This document shows, one piece after another, positions 49,593-60,360 of a stretch of DNA of 64,000 nt. Positions within the stretch are counted from its first letter, which is position 1, and each line of letters opens with the position of its first letter. This DNA is from Massospora cicadina. Lineage: Eukaryota > Entomophthoromycota > Entomophthoromycetes > Entomophthorales > Entomophthoraceae. The translations under genes were made by a program, and so were the position numbers. The DNA lies in contig JAKSZP010002665.1 of NCBI GenBank assembly GCA_022478985.1, positions 186,001 to 250,000 of the forward strand, given 5' to 3'. The notes below the pieces were generated by a model. That model was not told where the DNA came from, made no database searches, and saw only the letters and a list, made by a program, of their open reading frames with translations.

Positions 49593-51340
49593 CTGCTGCT
49601 AACTAACTTTCTACTTTATAAACTTTTCAAATCTTTGCTCAGCAGCCAGGCTATTATAAGTCTTTTGGCTCCAGTTATCAAGCTGTACTAACCCATAAAC
49701 CCTTCCAAGACTAAAAAATGGCTCACCCCCAAGGCCTTGCCCCTTACCCAGATTTCTGATCTAGGCATACCCTGAATGAGAGATGGGTATATGCTACCAC
49801 TCCCTGCTTCTCAGGATCCTTCCCCCAACCTACTCTAAAGCCCACCCTAGTTTCTAAATATGCATGGTTCTTAGAAAAATCAGAAACTCTGTACAGGTTT
49901 GGAAAAATTTAAGAACTTTAACAACTCAATCTTAGTCTCCTTTTTTAACAGGCAGCTTAATCAGGAGCCAACCTGAATGATGGAAATTATCTAGTAAGTC
50001 AAAATTGGGTAAGAAGTTAAAGAGAAAAGGTTGAAAACAGGAATTGAACCAGACACCATATTCCAAAGGTTATTGAGATGAATTGTACATTTAAAAAGGT
50101 TAAAAAAATGACCCAAAATAACACAGAAACTTCAGCCAATATTGTTACTATTGAGAATTAATAGAGGCAACGTTTTCCATTATTATTGGATTGGTAAATT
50201 TATCCAAAACTGTTGAACACATTACTTGAAATTACCAATCTTTTTTCTATTATCTAATTTTGTCCTAGTAACCTGTTCCTCCCCAGCACATAGTAAAACC
50301 CAGCACCCTGCTAATGGTAGGGTGCTGGGTTTATTTTATTTTTCCCATATTAAAATTTTCCTCAATATTACTGTTTTAGTTTATTTAAATATATAAATAA
50401 ACATTTAGAGTTACTGAAGAAGGATACTATGGTGGAACTAAATGTTCAACTTGCTGAGTGCAGCAACTTGAAGAAAGCTAAGATCTCTCCTCCTCACCTT
50501 CACCAATTCAGGAAACCCAAACACCTCTCCCACCTCCCATAAATTGATCCCTAAAGGTAGGGCATCACTTGGTATTCTAGAGTTACTGTTGGGGTTGTCC
50601 AAACACCTATGCTTATATACCAGTTTTCTCTTACTCACCATAATTATAACAGCTACTACCCACTTCCTATCTATAATATTTGGAAGATTAGTTATAAACT
50701 TGAGAGGGAATCTTTGAGACTTTTTCATGGCCAATTTTGTCTTTTGGGGCACTCAATCCCAGGCAAAATAGAGCTATCCATGACATGTTTGCCTTGTGCT
50801 AGTATTTTGCAATACAGATAAAAAGGATGCCAACTTATCATAGGCATTGTTGTGGGGTTACTCTATTATCATCCGCCAATCCTTGTATGCATCCAGCCAT
50901 TAATTAATAAAACCATAGTCAAATTTTTAAGGCCTGATATAGGTAGAAATGCCTGAAAGTTATTGATATATTCTGGTTAAGAGATTCTGGTTTAGTAGCT
51001 AGAGGATCACAATTCATTGTAAAGGCTCCAAATTTTGGGAAACCTTGTAACATCCAGTGCTATACACAGTGTTGTCTTCTAGAATTTAGGGCATCAAGAT
51101 TTGCTATTATTACCTTCCCCGAATAAATAAAGGATTTGCTATTCTTTGTATGCCATGTGAGGGACTATGTAGCGTAGATGGATAACCACATACAAAATAT
51201 ATAAAGTAATTATTGAGATATAATAATATGAAGCAACAAAAAGTTGAACTTTCTTATATTACCTTTTATAACTTAAATGGAAATATTGAGGGTTTCTTTC
51301 ACAACCTTTAGAAGTAGTTGAAAGTGTTGATCTTGCAAAT
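49593..51340. other. Gene-poor AT-rich region with one hairpin
   Basis: Mostly featureless. A 104-codon minus frame (50752-50438) with a fairly ordinary amino-acid mix (for example LPLGINLWEVGEVFGFPELV) is present, but I recognise nothing and cannot call it a gene. A strong hairpin lies at 50296-50332. Confidence 0.4.
50296..50332. other. Perfect 14-bp stem hairpin
   Basis: AAACCCAGCACCCT (50296-50309) and AGGGTGCTGGGTTT (50319-50332) are exact inverted repeats around a 9-base loop, followed by ATTTTATTTTT. Could be a small inverted-repeat element, a processed small-RNA precursor, or a 3' end structure. Confidence 0.6.
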
Positions 51341-51431
51341 TTGGATTTAAACGGTTATTTTAAGCATGTGGAGTAACCTGTGTGCACTATTCGTGACACC
51401 ACTCCCGCGCCATGGCTGATAAATTAGATAC

Positions 51432-51452
51432 TCGCGATGTGCCCAATCGCGA
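51432..51452. promoter_or_regulatory. CpG-rich inverted repeat upstream of the secreted protein gene
   Basis: TCGCGAT (51432-51438) and ATCGCGA (51446-51452) flank a 7-base loop in a short CpG-rich stretch (about 51400-51490). It is unusual in this AT-rich window and lies about 515 bases upstream of the ATG. A role as protein-binding site is only a guess. Confidence 0.35.
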
Positions 51453-51922
51453 ATCATGAATTATCGGCGAATTCGATCTCCGCGGCAATGAGACCAAATT
51501 GAACTGACAGCAAAACGCTGATTAATAACTTAAAAAGCAAAGTATTCTGATACTGATATAAGGAAAGAGTATCAAAGTATCGACAATTGGGAAAATGATA
51601 AGGACTTTACGCTTTAATTTGCAAATTAAGCTATAAAGGGAAATGAATTAAAGCGTTAGACAATCATTTCTATATTCCAAGAACTGGCTAAAGTTGGGCT
51701 CTCTCTCTCTATGAGGGTAAAGCAGAATTCTGTTTAAGTGACATAATCAATAGTTTATCCGCTTCTTTAATCTGATTACTTAAAACAGCCAAGAGAGAAA
51801 GTGTATTTTATTTAGATCCAATAACTAGTGCTTTAAATTATAAATAACTTAGAGATAAATGGCCGGCATTCAGAAGCACAATCTCATTCGTAATTGACAA
51901 AAGGAGTGAAAAGTTGGCTAGT

Positions 51923-51966
51923 GACTATTTAAATATGTGGCGCTAATAATGGAGGGGTAACAAAAG
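51923..51966 (+). promoter_or_regulatory. Upstream region with TATTTAAATA and two tiny uORFs
   Basis: GACTATTTAAATATG at about 51923 includes a TATA-like motif. Then ATG TGG CGC TAA (51935-51946) and ATG GAG GGG TAA (51949-51960), each a three-codon ORF, precede the main ATG at 51967. If the TATA motif is used, transcription would start at about 51955, downstream of the first uORF. If transcription starts further upstream, both would lie in the leader. Confidence 0.4.
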
Positions 51967-52916
51967 ATGCGTATACTAATTCTTACAGTACTAGGTGGTT
52001 TATTGGCCAAGGGTATCGGTCATAACGCAACGAGTGATGCGCACTCTGGATCGCATGCACAGCGCGTTAAGAATCTCATGCAGGTACTCCAAGCCTCAGC
52101 GGATGAATCCGAGGATACTGCTGCAGAGCTATTCGACTTACCCCCGACATAACTGCCAAGCCTAGCCAAGGTTCTGATGCTATCGGTCACAAGGGACATG
52201 CACCTAGAACTGATTCCACCCCGGCTCAAGCTTTACACAAACTCGAGGTTTCATCTAGTGCCAGTTCAGATGAACTCCCATCACACTCAGACGTTGGGGC
52301 CGAGGCTTTTGACGACGACTATGATACTTGTTCATCCAACTATTCACCCTACCAACGCTACTCAAAGTATGTCAACGATTACTTTGAGCATGGATTTGCT
52401 TTGGCGGATAATTACACCGCTTTAATTACCTTCGTCGAAAAGATGGCGTATAAATTGGCAAACGAACCCTTTTACAATGGGATTGCGCTTATAGCTAAGC
52501 ACACACAAGTAAGCAAGGCTGAATTTTCCAACCAGATACCAGTCTTTCTTGCTCAACTATCGGATACCAAGGCCTCGTTGCTTCACGATCAACTGAATGC
52601 AGTTATGGCGCTTAATGCTCTCTTTGTGAAGGCCAAGCAACGCGCGTTCGAAATCAACAACGCGTACTGGAAACAACTTGTTGGCATCCAGCTAAATACC
52701 ACTTTAAACTATCTAGATCTGGTATTTAAATTTGAAGAAAAACACGACAAATATCTTAACAAGCTGTCCTTCCATTACAACCGGTTTTCCCAGTTGGCTG
52801 CGATATGGCATCAGAAAAACTATATAAAAATCTCAAATGGCTCTCAGCTCCTAGAAGCCGAAGTCAAAATGCTCGACCTTGAAACCTTTTCCCAATGCCC
52901 TTATTCTATGTATTGA
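51967..52916 (+). pseudogene. Secreted protein gene, effector-like, with one frameshift
   Basis: ATG 51967 opens a frame whose first residues, MRILILTVLGGLLAKGIG, form a signal peptide, followed by a NAT glycosylation site. That frame stops at 52152, but the next frame is open from well before that point to the stop at 52914-52916. The switch falls in a CCCCC run at 52141-52145; loss of one C would explain it. About 316 residues in total: signal peptide, an acidic Ser/Asp-rich linker (to about residue 125), then a helical domain with many Phe/Tyr/Leu (for example EEKHDKYLNKLSFHYNRF) and very few Cys. No intron signals are needed. I recognise no family. It could be intact if the C run is a sequencing error. 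Confidence 0.65.
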
Positions 52917-52919
52917 GTA

Positions 52920-53284
52920 TAGGAGGTTATAAGTCTAAATTAAAGATGGCTTCGCAAACAATACTTCGCTAGTCCCTTTTTTAACATTTATAATTAAAAG
53001 TGTAGCTTACCTACCACAATTGATTAAGCAGCTATCAATTTTTCCATTATCTAAATATAGTTACAAAGCTAACCATTCAATTTAGCTATTGCATTTACTA
53101 TCCTATAGTCACTACAAGATTTCTACAAAATAATTTCTTTTTTGATAAATTTTAGGAAGATATAAAGAACTTTTGTGTATTGATAGGTTTATGAAAATGG
53201 AATGGGACCACCTAGTGCTAAAAAAAGAGGTTTATGAAAATGGTATCCAAGAGATCTCTATAAAGGATCAGATATTAAAGTCAG
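52920..53284. other. AT-rich sequence downstream of the secreted protein gene
   Basis: No gene seen. Presumably the 3' UTR and intergenic sequence. Confidence 0.5.
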
Positions 53285-53301
53285 TTTTAAGTAATATATT
53301 A

Positions 53302-53426
53302 AAAGGTGGTTAGCTGGGCAGATAAAACTGCTTCCACCCTAGTGCAGGTTTTGAGTTCAAAACCTGTACTGGCTAAAAAATTCTCATTGTGGTATATTTG
53401 TCCCAAGGTGACCCACCTCAAATATA
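53302..53426 (+). repeat. Short tRNA-derived SINE (SINE2)
   Basis: Flanked by a perfect 17-base duplication TTTTAAGTAATATATTA (53285-53301 and 53427-53443). The head has an A-box-like TGGTTAGCTGGGCAGA and a B box GAGTTCAAAACC (53353-53364) in a T-arm-like hairpin. The end GACCCACCTCAAATATA resembles the tail of SINE1. Only about 125 bases long. Confidence 0.8.
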
Positions 53427-53443
53427 TTTTAAGTAATATATTA

Positions 53444-55570
53444 TTTTCTTAATAAAGAGTATTACCTAAAAGTGAGATTTTTACCCAAAACTAGCATATA
53501 CTAGTTAAGCAATACCATTCTATAAAAGATACAATATCTTGGTACCATCAAGTTATTTATGGGTGCTAGCTCTTTACTCATAAATATACTCTTAGTAGAT
53601 ATATCTGAGAGATACTAACTTTTATAAAACTATATGCATCCAATATACTTTGATACCATCTATAGATACTATAAGTTTTAATTATTAGTATATAGTATCT
53701 GGACTTGAGACAATAAATAAATTAAGATTCCTGCACCCAAAATGACTATTGATGAGTAACCTACCAACCCCTCTCAATCAGAACCTGCTATCAAAGGCAG
53801 ACTTGGAAATTCTAATCAGGAATCATCACAGATACAGGCACTGATAAGGATGCCTTCTAGATTAATACCTCCAATTCCTATGCCATGAAAAGGGTAATTC
53901 CAATCAATGTGGTCATGAGGTTATCATTGATGGAGAACAATGAAGGCCTCAACTGGGTAGTCAATCTGGTATGATATGGAAGATCCTGATCTTAGGGAAC
54001 CATGGAGGTCTTCTCAATGATGTGTCCTGCTATATTTTTGGTGATATTAATGAGGTATGCCAAGAGAGTTGTGCAGGTTCAGCCCACTGAGCAATGGATG
54101 GACAGTTTAGAGATTGCCAGACCTTGAAACAAATGGTAATAATAATAATAAAATATAAAGCACTTGCTTCAATGATACACTTTATTTTTAATAGTATAAT
54201 TAGTGGATTCTTTCTGCTCAGCTCACTACCTTCTACTTATCAACAACCCTCCTCTTCCAATCTTCACTTCACTTATATATAAGTAACTTTGGTCAATACT
54301 GCCCCCTTTTCTTAGACTATTTGGTCCACCTCGTTCTCATTGGCTTTAGTAGATTCAACTATTCTTAAAAGCACAATTGCCTTAGTTTGAGGCTATCTAC
54401 TGAATATTTATCATATGTCAACATTGCCTTATTTCCCCTAATTGGAGGCAATCATATAACTATCCTTTCTGACTTAATATCACCTTGTCCTAAAGTGCTT
54501 TAATGTAAATACACTAATAAATTACTTCAGCAGATTTTAGCCATTACGCCATAGCTATTTAGGTTTTATCATCCTGTCATATCAGAATCTTGAAATTTCT
54601 TAGCTCACCTATAAAAATTGAATCCTTTTTATTTATTAAAATAATATAGTTACCTCATCTTTTTAACCCTTTCACTAATTTTATGCATATATGCATCCAA
54701 AATAGGGGTTTGTGTAAGTTTAAAAATGTATATATGCATCCAAAAATAAGATTTACATATATTTATTTCAAAATTTATCAAATATTCATGTTATGGACAA
54801 GGACCAAAATAATTACAAAAATATAGATTTGGTAAAGAAAAAATTGCCAAATTTAAGGACCAAAAAACTGAATTTTGAAATACATTGAAAGGGTTAATAG
54901 GGGTAAGTTGATTTTGTACTATATTAAATTGTTTGAATCACATTTTGACTCAAATCACCCATCTGACCTTCCCCTACTTCCAGTAAAGGCAATCCTGCCC
55001 TCAACAGGTTCAAGCGTGCCAAACGCATTTTATTTATATTGAGACCACCCCTACATTCCCTGTCCTTGGATGCACCCTATCAGCCATCATACAAATTGTC
55101 ACTGGCTTGATAGGCATAATTGCACTGCAAAAGTCTTGGTAAATAGTTTGATCCTGATCTGGACAGTCAAGTCAGATCCAAATCAACATAGTTATCTAAT
55201 TAGAGTGTTAATATGCCATTACTCAATTGCAAAAATAATCATAAGCATTAATGCATCTTTCCCCTATCCCAAATATAATGAGATTGCAAGGCAGCAGTCA
55301 CCAACAGGCCCTGATGTTGCTCCATTTTCTTTCTTTCCTTCCCTTAGTTTGATAACAATAAAACCAAAAACTTCCCAATTATTTTTAAATTAAGAATTAC
55401 AATATTAATTTCTAGCTATGTAGTCCCATTTTTGAGATTATCTGACAATTATTAGTATTCTCCATATTCATGTTACATCAATATCTATGTATGTCTATTC
55501 TAGAATTATTAGGACTGTTACTATGGGTAAAAATTCATTTTGAGTGTCAGTGCAGTATTAATTATATCAG
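53444..55570. other. Gene-poor AT-rich region
   Basis: No supported gene. An (AAT)n run occurs at about 54131-54148, and the words TATATGCATCCAA recur (about 53630, 54690 and 54730). Short plus frames at 54094 and 55070 have no recognisable content. Confidence 0.5.
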
Positions 55571-57429
55571 TAAGCTCCATGACATTTGCGCCATGTGACT
55601 GAGTCATAGCTGATGTGTTAATACCCAAAGTTATTGAACCTCCCAAAAAAGATACCCTGTGAGGTTGCATTGGTTAAAGCCCAATGATGTAGCTGTGCAG
55701 GTTTCCAAAGGCCAGATTAGCATATTAAGATTGCTCTTGGCACCTTAACCTGCATTGTGGTATGAAGTGTCGGTCAGCACCACAACTCATTATCATTGCA
55801 TAGCATACTGGGTGACAGAGGCCATTGTGGTGTGAACGTCCACCACATCTCAGTCTGTTGGGTCTTTTATGAGCGCCAATCTGCTTCGCGCATTATTTTC
55901 CAGTCTCAACCAGAAACTGCGCATTTTATAGCTTAATTATTTAAGTATAGCTCATAATAATTCTTTAAGCTTTGTGCAACAAGCGCTTATTCCTACGGAT
56001 TAAGGAAACTCACCCTTGGGATGTCTGATTTTCTGCAGTGGTGAGCAAGTTATTTGGGACTTTTTAGTTAATTTTATCCAGGTCACCTTTATCTTGGAAA
56101 ATTGTGCTTACAAAGCAGCCCACAGTCCTGCAACAATGTCTTAAGCATTGTCAAAGACCCCAAATCTTTTCACAGTTTTTAGTGACTTTTGGTAAAGAGG
56201 ATTGAAAATTTGGGGGTGGTTGTTTAAACTGCTGGCGTTGAGGCATCTTAAGCACACTAGGAGACCTTATGGAAAGTATTGATTCTTTACTAAAACTGTA
56301 TTTCCAACAGATTCCCCTCAGGCTTCCCTCTCACAAGGTCATACTTAAAAAATCTCTTATTGTGATTCATCGCCTTGAAGTCCTGGTTATACCTCCAGGA
56401 TCCTGCTTTCAAGGGGTGATGTAACAACCAATGATCATACATAGATTTACTAAGGTTGGGACTTATAAGATTTATAATATCAATGATTGAAATCTTATCA
56501 GTTTATAGAGATTTTACTATTGAGTTAATACTATCATATATGCTTAATAATAAGGTATTATAACAAAGTTTCTTGATTTTAAGTTTCCTATTTACCAGCT
56601 AGAAATTTTCTAGGATGCTAAGACTTAGTTAGGCCCACATGTTTAAATTTTTATTAATTTGCGTAGCTCTCACTGGGCTACTGTTTTCAGGTAATGGACA
56701 TGTTTACCATTTCCTCATTTAAAAATTTTAAATTATCTCCCATAAGAGTTAAGACCAATCATTATCACTTAGTTCTGTTTATAATATATAGATTCATACT
56801 TTTGCGTTTTTTTGTCCTTAGAAACACAGCCCCAGAAAGCCCTGTTGGTGTTGGCGTCTTATGACTAAGTCATAGCTGGCGCATCAATACCCATGGTCAT
56901 TGACCTCTTAAAAAGATACCCTATGAGGTTGCATGAGATGAATCCTAACAGCTGCATAGGTGTACATAGGACAACTGAGAATATCAAGAAAGCCCTTTGC
57001 ACCTTGTTTATATCATAACATGGTATGTGAGTCAGTACTGCAACTCATAATCATTGATAGCCTACAGGGTGACACAAAACAGCGTGGTTTAACCACCCAC
57101 CGCACCTCAGCCTGTTGGGGCTTTTATAAGCGCCAATTTTCTTATTTCATTTTTTTCCAGATTCAACCAGATTCTATGCATTTTAGAAATTATCTATTTA
57201 AATAGAGTTCACACCATAATACTTCACGTTTTGTGAAACCAACTCTGGTTCCTATAGATCAAGAAAACTCTTTTTTTGAGATGTCTGGTTTTTGGAGTGT
57301 TGAGTAAGGTTTTATAAACACTTTTTGATTTAGTTCAGGCCGCATTTTCTTGGAAGGTTGTGCTTAACAATAAGACCATAAGACAGTTCTTTAACAATTT
57401 CTCAAGCGTTGCCATATGCCCTCACACCT

Positions 57430-58220
57430 TCTTCAAGGTGTTGAAACTGGCGCTAGGGCGTCATATTTCAATTGCACAGGCAACTTAATCAATAACTCAA
57501 AGTACTGTATGAAGACAGTAGCTTTGTTCAAAACTTCACAAAAAAGAAAAGATATGTCCGCAATAAGGTTTTTATAAAGATAACAAGATAAGACCCTGTA
57601 GTATCAAATATTTCCAGAGGCTCATGGGCTTGTTCAAGTAATTCACCTAATAGGCTGATACAACTTATTTTAGAAAAGATCCCCCTCCTTAACAACCCTC
57701 TCAGATATCATACATCTATGAGAGTTTTTATTGGTGCTTTCCATGGTTGCTAAAAACACTCCAAATGGTAGACTAAAATTGTATTATCCAAATTGGGCCA
57801 GAAACTGAATAACTAAAGTCAAGGGATTATTCATGTAAAAATGAAATATGCCAATTGCAGTTATGTTACCAGATTTCTTCTATAGTAAATAGATGGCCCT
57901 ATTATCAATAGTTTTATGCTGAAATGGGGCAACGTAAACTAGTACACTAAGATCAAACAGGAGGTGATATAAAGATTAAAGCTACAACATCAGGAACCAA
58001 TAAATTTATGAAAAAAAGATGTGCCAGTGTAATTTCAGGATATTTTGATTGATACTAAAATATTATTTTAGCCTACTATATATAAATGAAAAGGCCATGT
58101 GGCATAATGAAACTTTCTCATTCAAATAAAATTTCTAGTTTTTTTACAGTATGACTTATGTATAAAGATATTGTATCCAGATGGTTATCAAACCTGATTG
58201 CAAAACACGGTTATTGTTGG
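57430..58220. other. Insertion of unknown type within tandem unit 2
   Basis: Absent from units 1 and 3. No ORF, no clear terminal repeats. Homology to the unit resumes near GTTTAAGGGTAGTTGTTTATAC. Confidence 0.45.
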
Positions 58221-58630
58221 CTTATGGTTAGGAGGATGTGAGTTTAAGGGTAGTTGTTTATACTGCTGGTGGTTGAGGCCTCTTGCGCCTGCTAGGAGAC
58301 CAACAGGGGGACGTTGATGAATTCCTAAAAACCCTGGATTTCCTACCATCCATCTCAGAGTCCTCTCTCACAAGGTCACACATCAGATAAATTCTTAATT
58401 TTAATTCCCCGCCTTATAGTCCTTGTTGGTACCTCCAGGAACCTACTTTCAAATGAGTGATGTAACAATTAATGATTATACATAGATTTTCATACAGTTA
58501 GGAATTAAGAAATATATTATTAAAATTGCATTTCTGAAAGTTCGGATGAGATTTTACTATTGAGTCAATACTATTGGTATAAAAATAAATTAAAAATGAA
58601 TTAGTAAGTTATCAAAATTATAGGCTCTTG

Positions 58631-58935
58631 GGGGTGGAAGGCAAGTCAGTAAGGGCGTACAGCTACCAACCTGAAGGTTGCGGGTTCGATTCCCACCCTT
58701 TGCACATCAATTGGGGTGCCAGCCAAAGGAAGCTATTGGCGGTTAGTAGGTCTAATAACACGAAAACCTTACCCATGATGTAACCAAAAAAATTTGAGTC
58801 CCAATTCAGAGGTGGTAAAACTTTCTTTGATGAAGTTGACCCTGTTCAGGCTTCATGTCATTTCTTTCTTTCTTTTGCTTCTTTCTTTCAGTAATGCATG
58901 TCCCCTGGTTGGCTTGCCTCAGTTAAATAAAAAAC
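58631..58935 (+). repeat. tRNA-derived SINE (SINE3)
   Basis: Flanked by TAGGCTCTTG (to 58630) and TATAGGCTCTTG (58936-58947). The head GGTGGAAGGCAAGTCAGTAA is A-box-like and GGTTCGATTCC (58683-58693) is a perfect B box. The body is unrelated to SINE1 and SINE2, with a pyrimidine-rich (TTTCTTTCTTTC) segment. The tandem units on either side lack it. Confidence 0.85.
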
Positions 58936-60360
58936 TATAGGCTCTTGATCAACCAGCCAGAAAGTTGCTGGGATGCCAGAATATTTTCAGGCTTACCTGT
59001 CTAAATTATAATTAATTTGTGTAGCTCTTGCTGGGCTACCATTTTTAAGTAGAGTATAAGTGTTTCTTCACCTTACATAGTTCTTATTTTTCCTTTAATA
59101 TAAAACTATTTGTATAATAAGTTAGTTTATAATTAATAGAACTACAATAACAATTTTGCGTATAGTGTGTCTAAAACATAGTCCTGGGATGCTGCAATAG
59201 CATTTGTGCATTGAAATAAAAATGTTCAACAGGGAGAACTGGAGCTAACCAGGACCTGGGGTGCCTAGAACAGTATCCAAAAGTGGCATTAGGAGGTTGA
59301 AGACACTAGCCCTGTATGCATGCCAGCGCAGATGACAATAGGCTGGCGTGGTGTGAACGCCTGCCACATCTTGGCCTGAATTTTTTCCAGGGCTGATTTT
59401 TCACCATTTGAGTGCACCATTGTGAAGCCCGCCAGGTGACAGATGACAACATGGCGTGGTTTCCTTCCAAGCCTCAGTCTGCTAGGGTAGTCATGTGCTC
59501 ATTATCAATTTGTGAGAAATTTTTGGAATGAAAAACTTAGTGAAACGTAACATACTTTTTCATACTTTTTTCCATGATTTTAGGATTTTGTGCAATCAGC
59601 AATAGTTCCTATGGATTGAAGCATCTCTCTAATAGGATAGCTGGTGAATTGCAATGACAAGCAAGGTCTTGGGAATGTCGTTCATTAAATGGTTCTAGGT
59701 CATGCTTTTCTTGATGTGCTGTGCTTACCAGGAAGCCCTCAAGGTGGTCATTAAACAATATCACAAACATTACCATGGACCCTTAAATCCGTTTTTCTAT
59801 TTTACTGCCTTTATGGTGAAAAGTATGGAAAGTTTGGGCGTTTTTTTAAACTACTAGTGCCTGAGTCATCTTTCTCCTTATAGGAGACCTCCAAGTAAAA
59901 CATTGACAATTTTTTAAAACCCTTGGGATTCCAACAAATATACATCAGGCTTTCCTCCCACAAGGTGAAAATCAGAGGATTTATTTGATTGCATTCCCCA
60001 CCTTGATGGTCCTGGTCAGTAATGCGGGTAATGATTTTAAAGTGGTTAAGTAACAGCTAATAATCATAAATAGATTTTTCTAAGGTTGGGACTTAGAAAA
60101 TCTATTATGCAATGGTTTCAATCATGAAACTTCTAACATGACTTTCTATTGAGTCAATACTAATGGGATAAATTTTAATCTAAAACAGAATATTTTAGAG
60201 ATATTTAGATCTATGGGATCTTGATTTACCTCAAAAAATACTAGGATACCATTTTTTGTTAGGGTAAAATCCAATTATTATTTTTTAGTACTAGATGGAA
60301 ATCCAATTATTATTAATCTTTGTAGCTCTTGCATGTCTACTATTTTTAAAAAGAGGACAG

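Larger units (their letters stand above)
55575..60360 (+). repeat. Threefold tandem array of a diverged unit of about 1.2 kb
   Basis: Unit 1 about 55575-56820, unit 2 about 56825-59090 (enlarged by a roughly 790-base insertion at 57430-58220 and SINE3), unit 3 about 59160-60360. Shared landmarks in order: GATACCCT(G/A)TGAGGTTGCAT, a CACC(A/G)CACCTCAGTCTGTTGGG-like line, TTGTGCAA(C/T)(A/C)A, CTCACAAGGT, TACCTCCAGGA, and GTGATGTAACAAyyAATGAT. Units differ greatly. No ORF. Each GGGGTGATG|TGTAACAA-like junction recalls a purine tract plus LTR start. Confidence 0.7.

Noticed and set aside
50296..50332. Hairpin plus T-rich tail as an intrinsic bacterial terminator
   Set aside because: The window is clearly eukaryotic and no gene ends here.
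50438..50752. 104-codon minus-strand ORF as a host gene
   Set aside because: No motif, no neighbour support; left as uncharacterised within the gene-poor interval.
53620..54740. Recurring TATATGCATCCAA words as a CRISPR-like or satellite array
   Set aside because: Only a few irregularly spaced occurrences with no spacer structure.
58631..58705. tRNA-like sequence as a functional tRNA gene
   Set aside because: It has A and B boxes but no clean cloverleaf that I can fold; TSDs and a long body show it is a SINE head.
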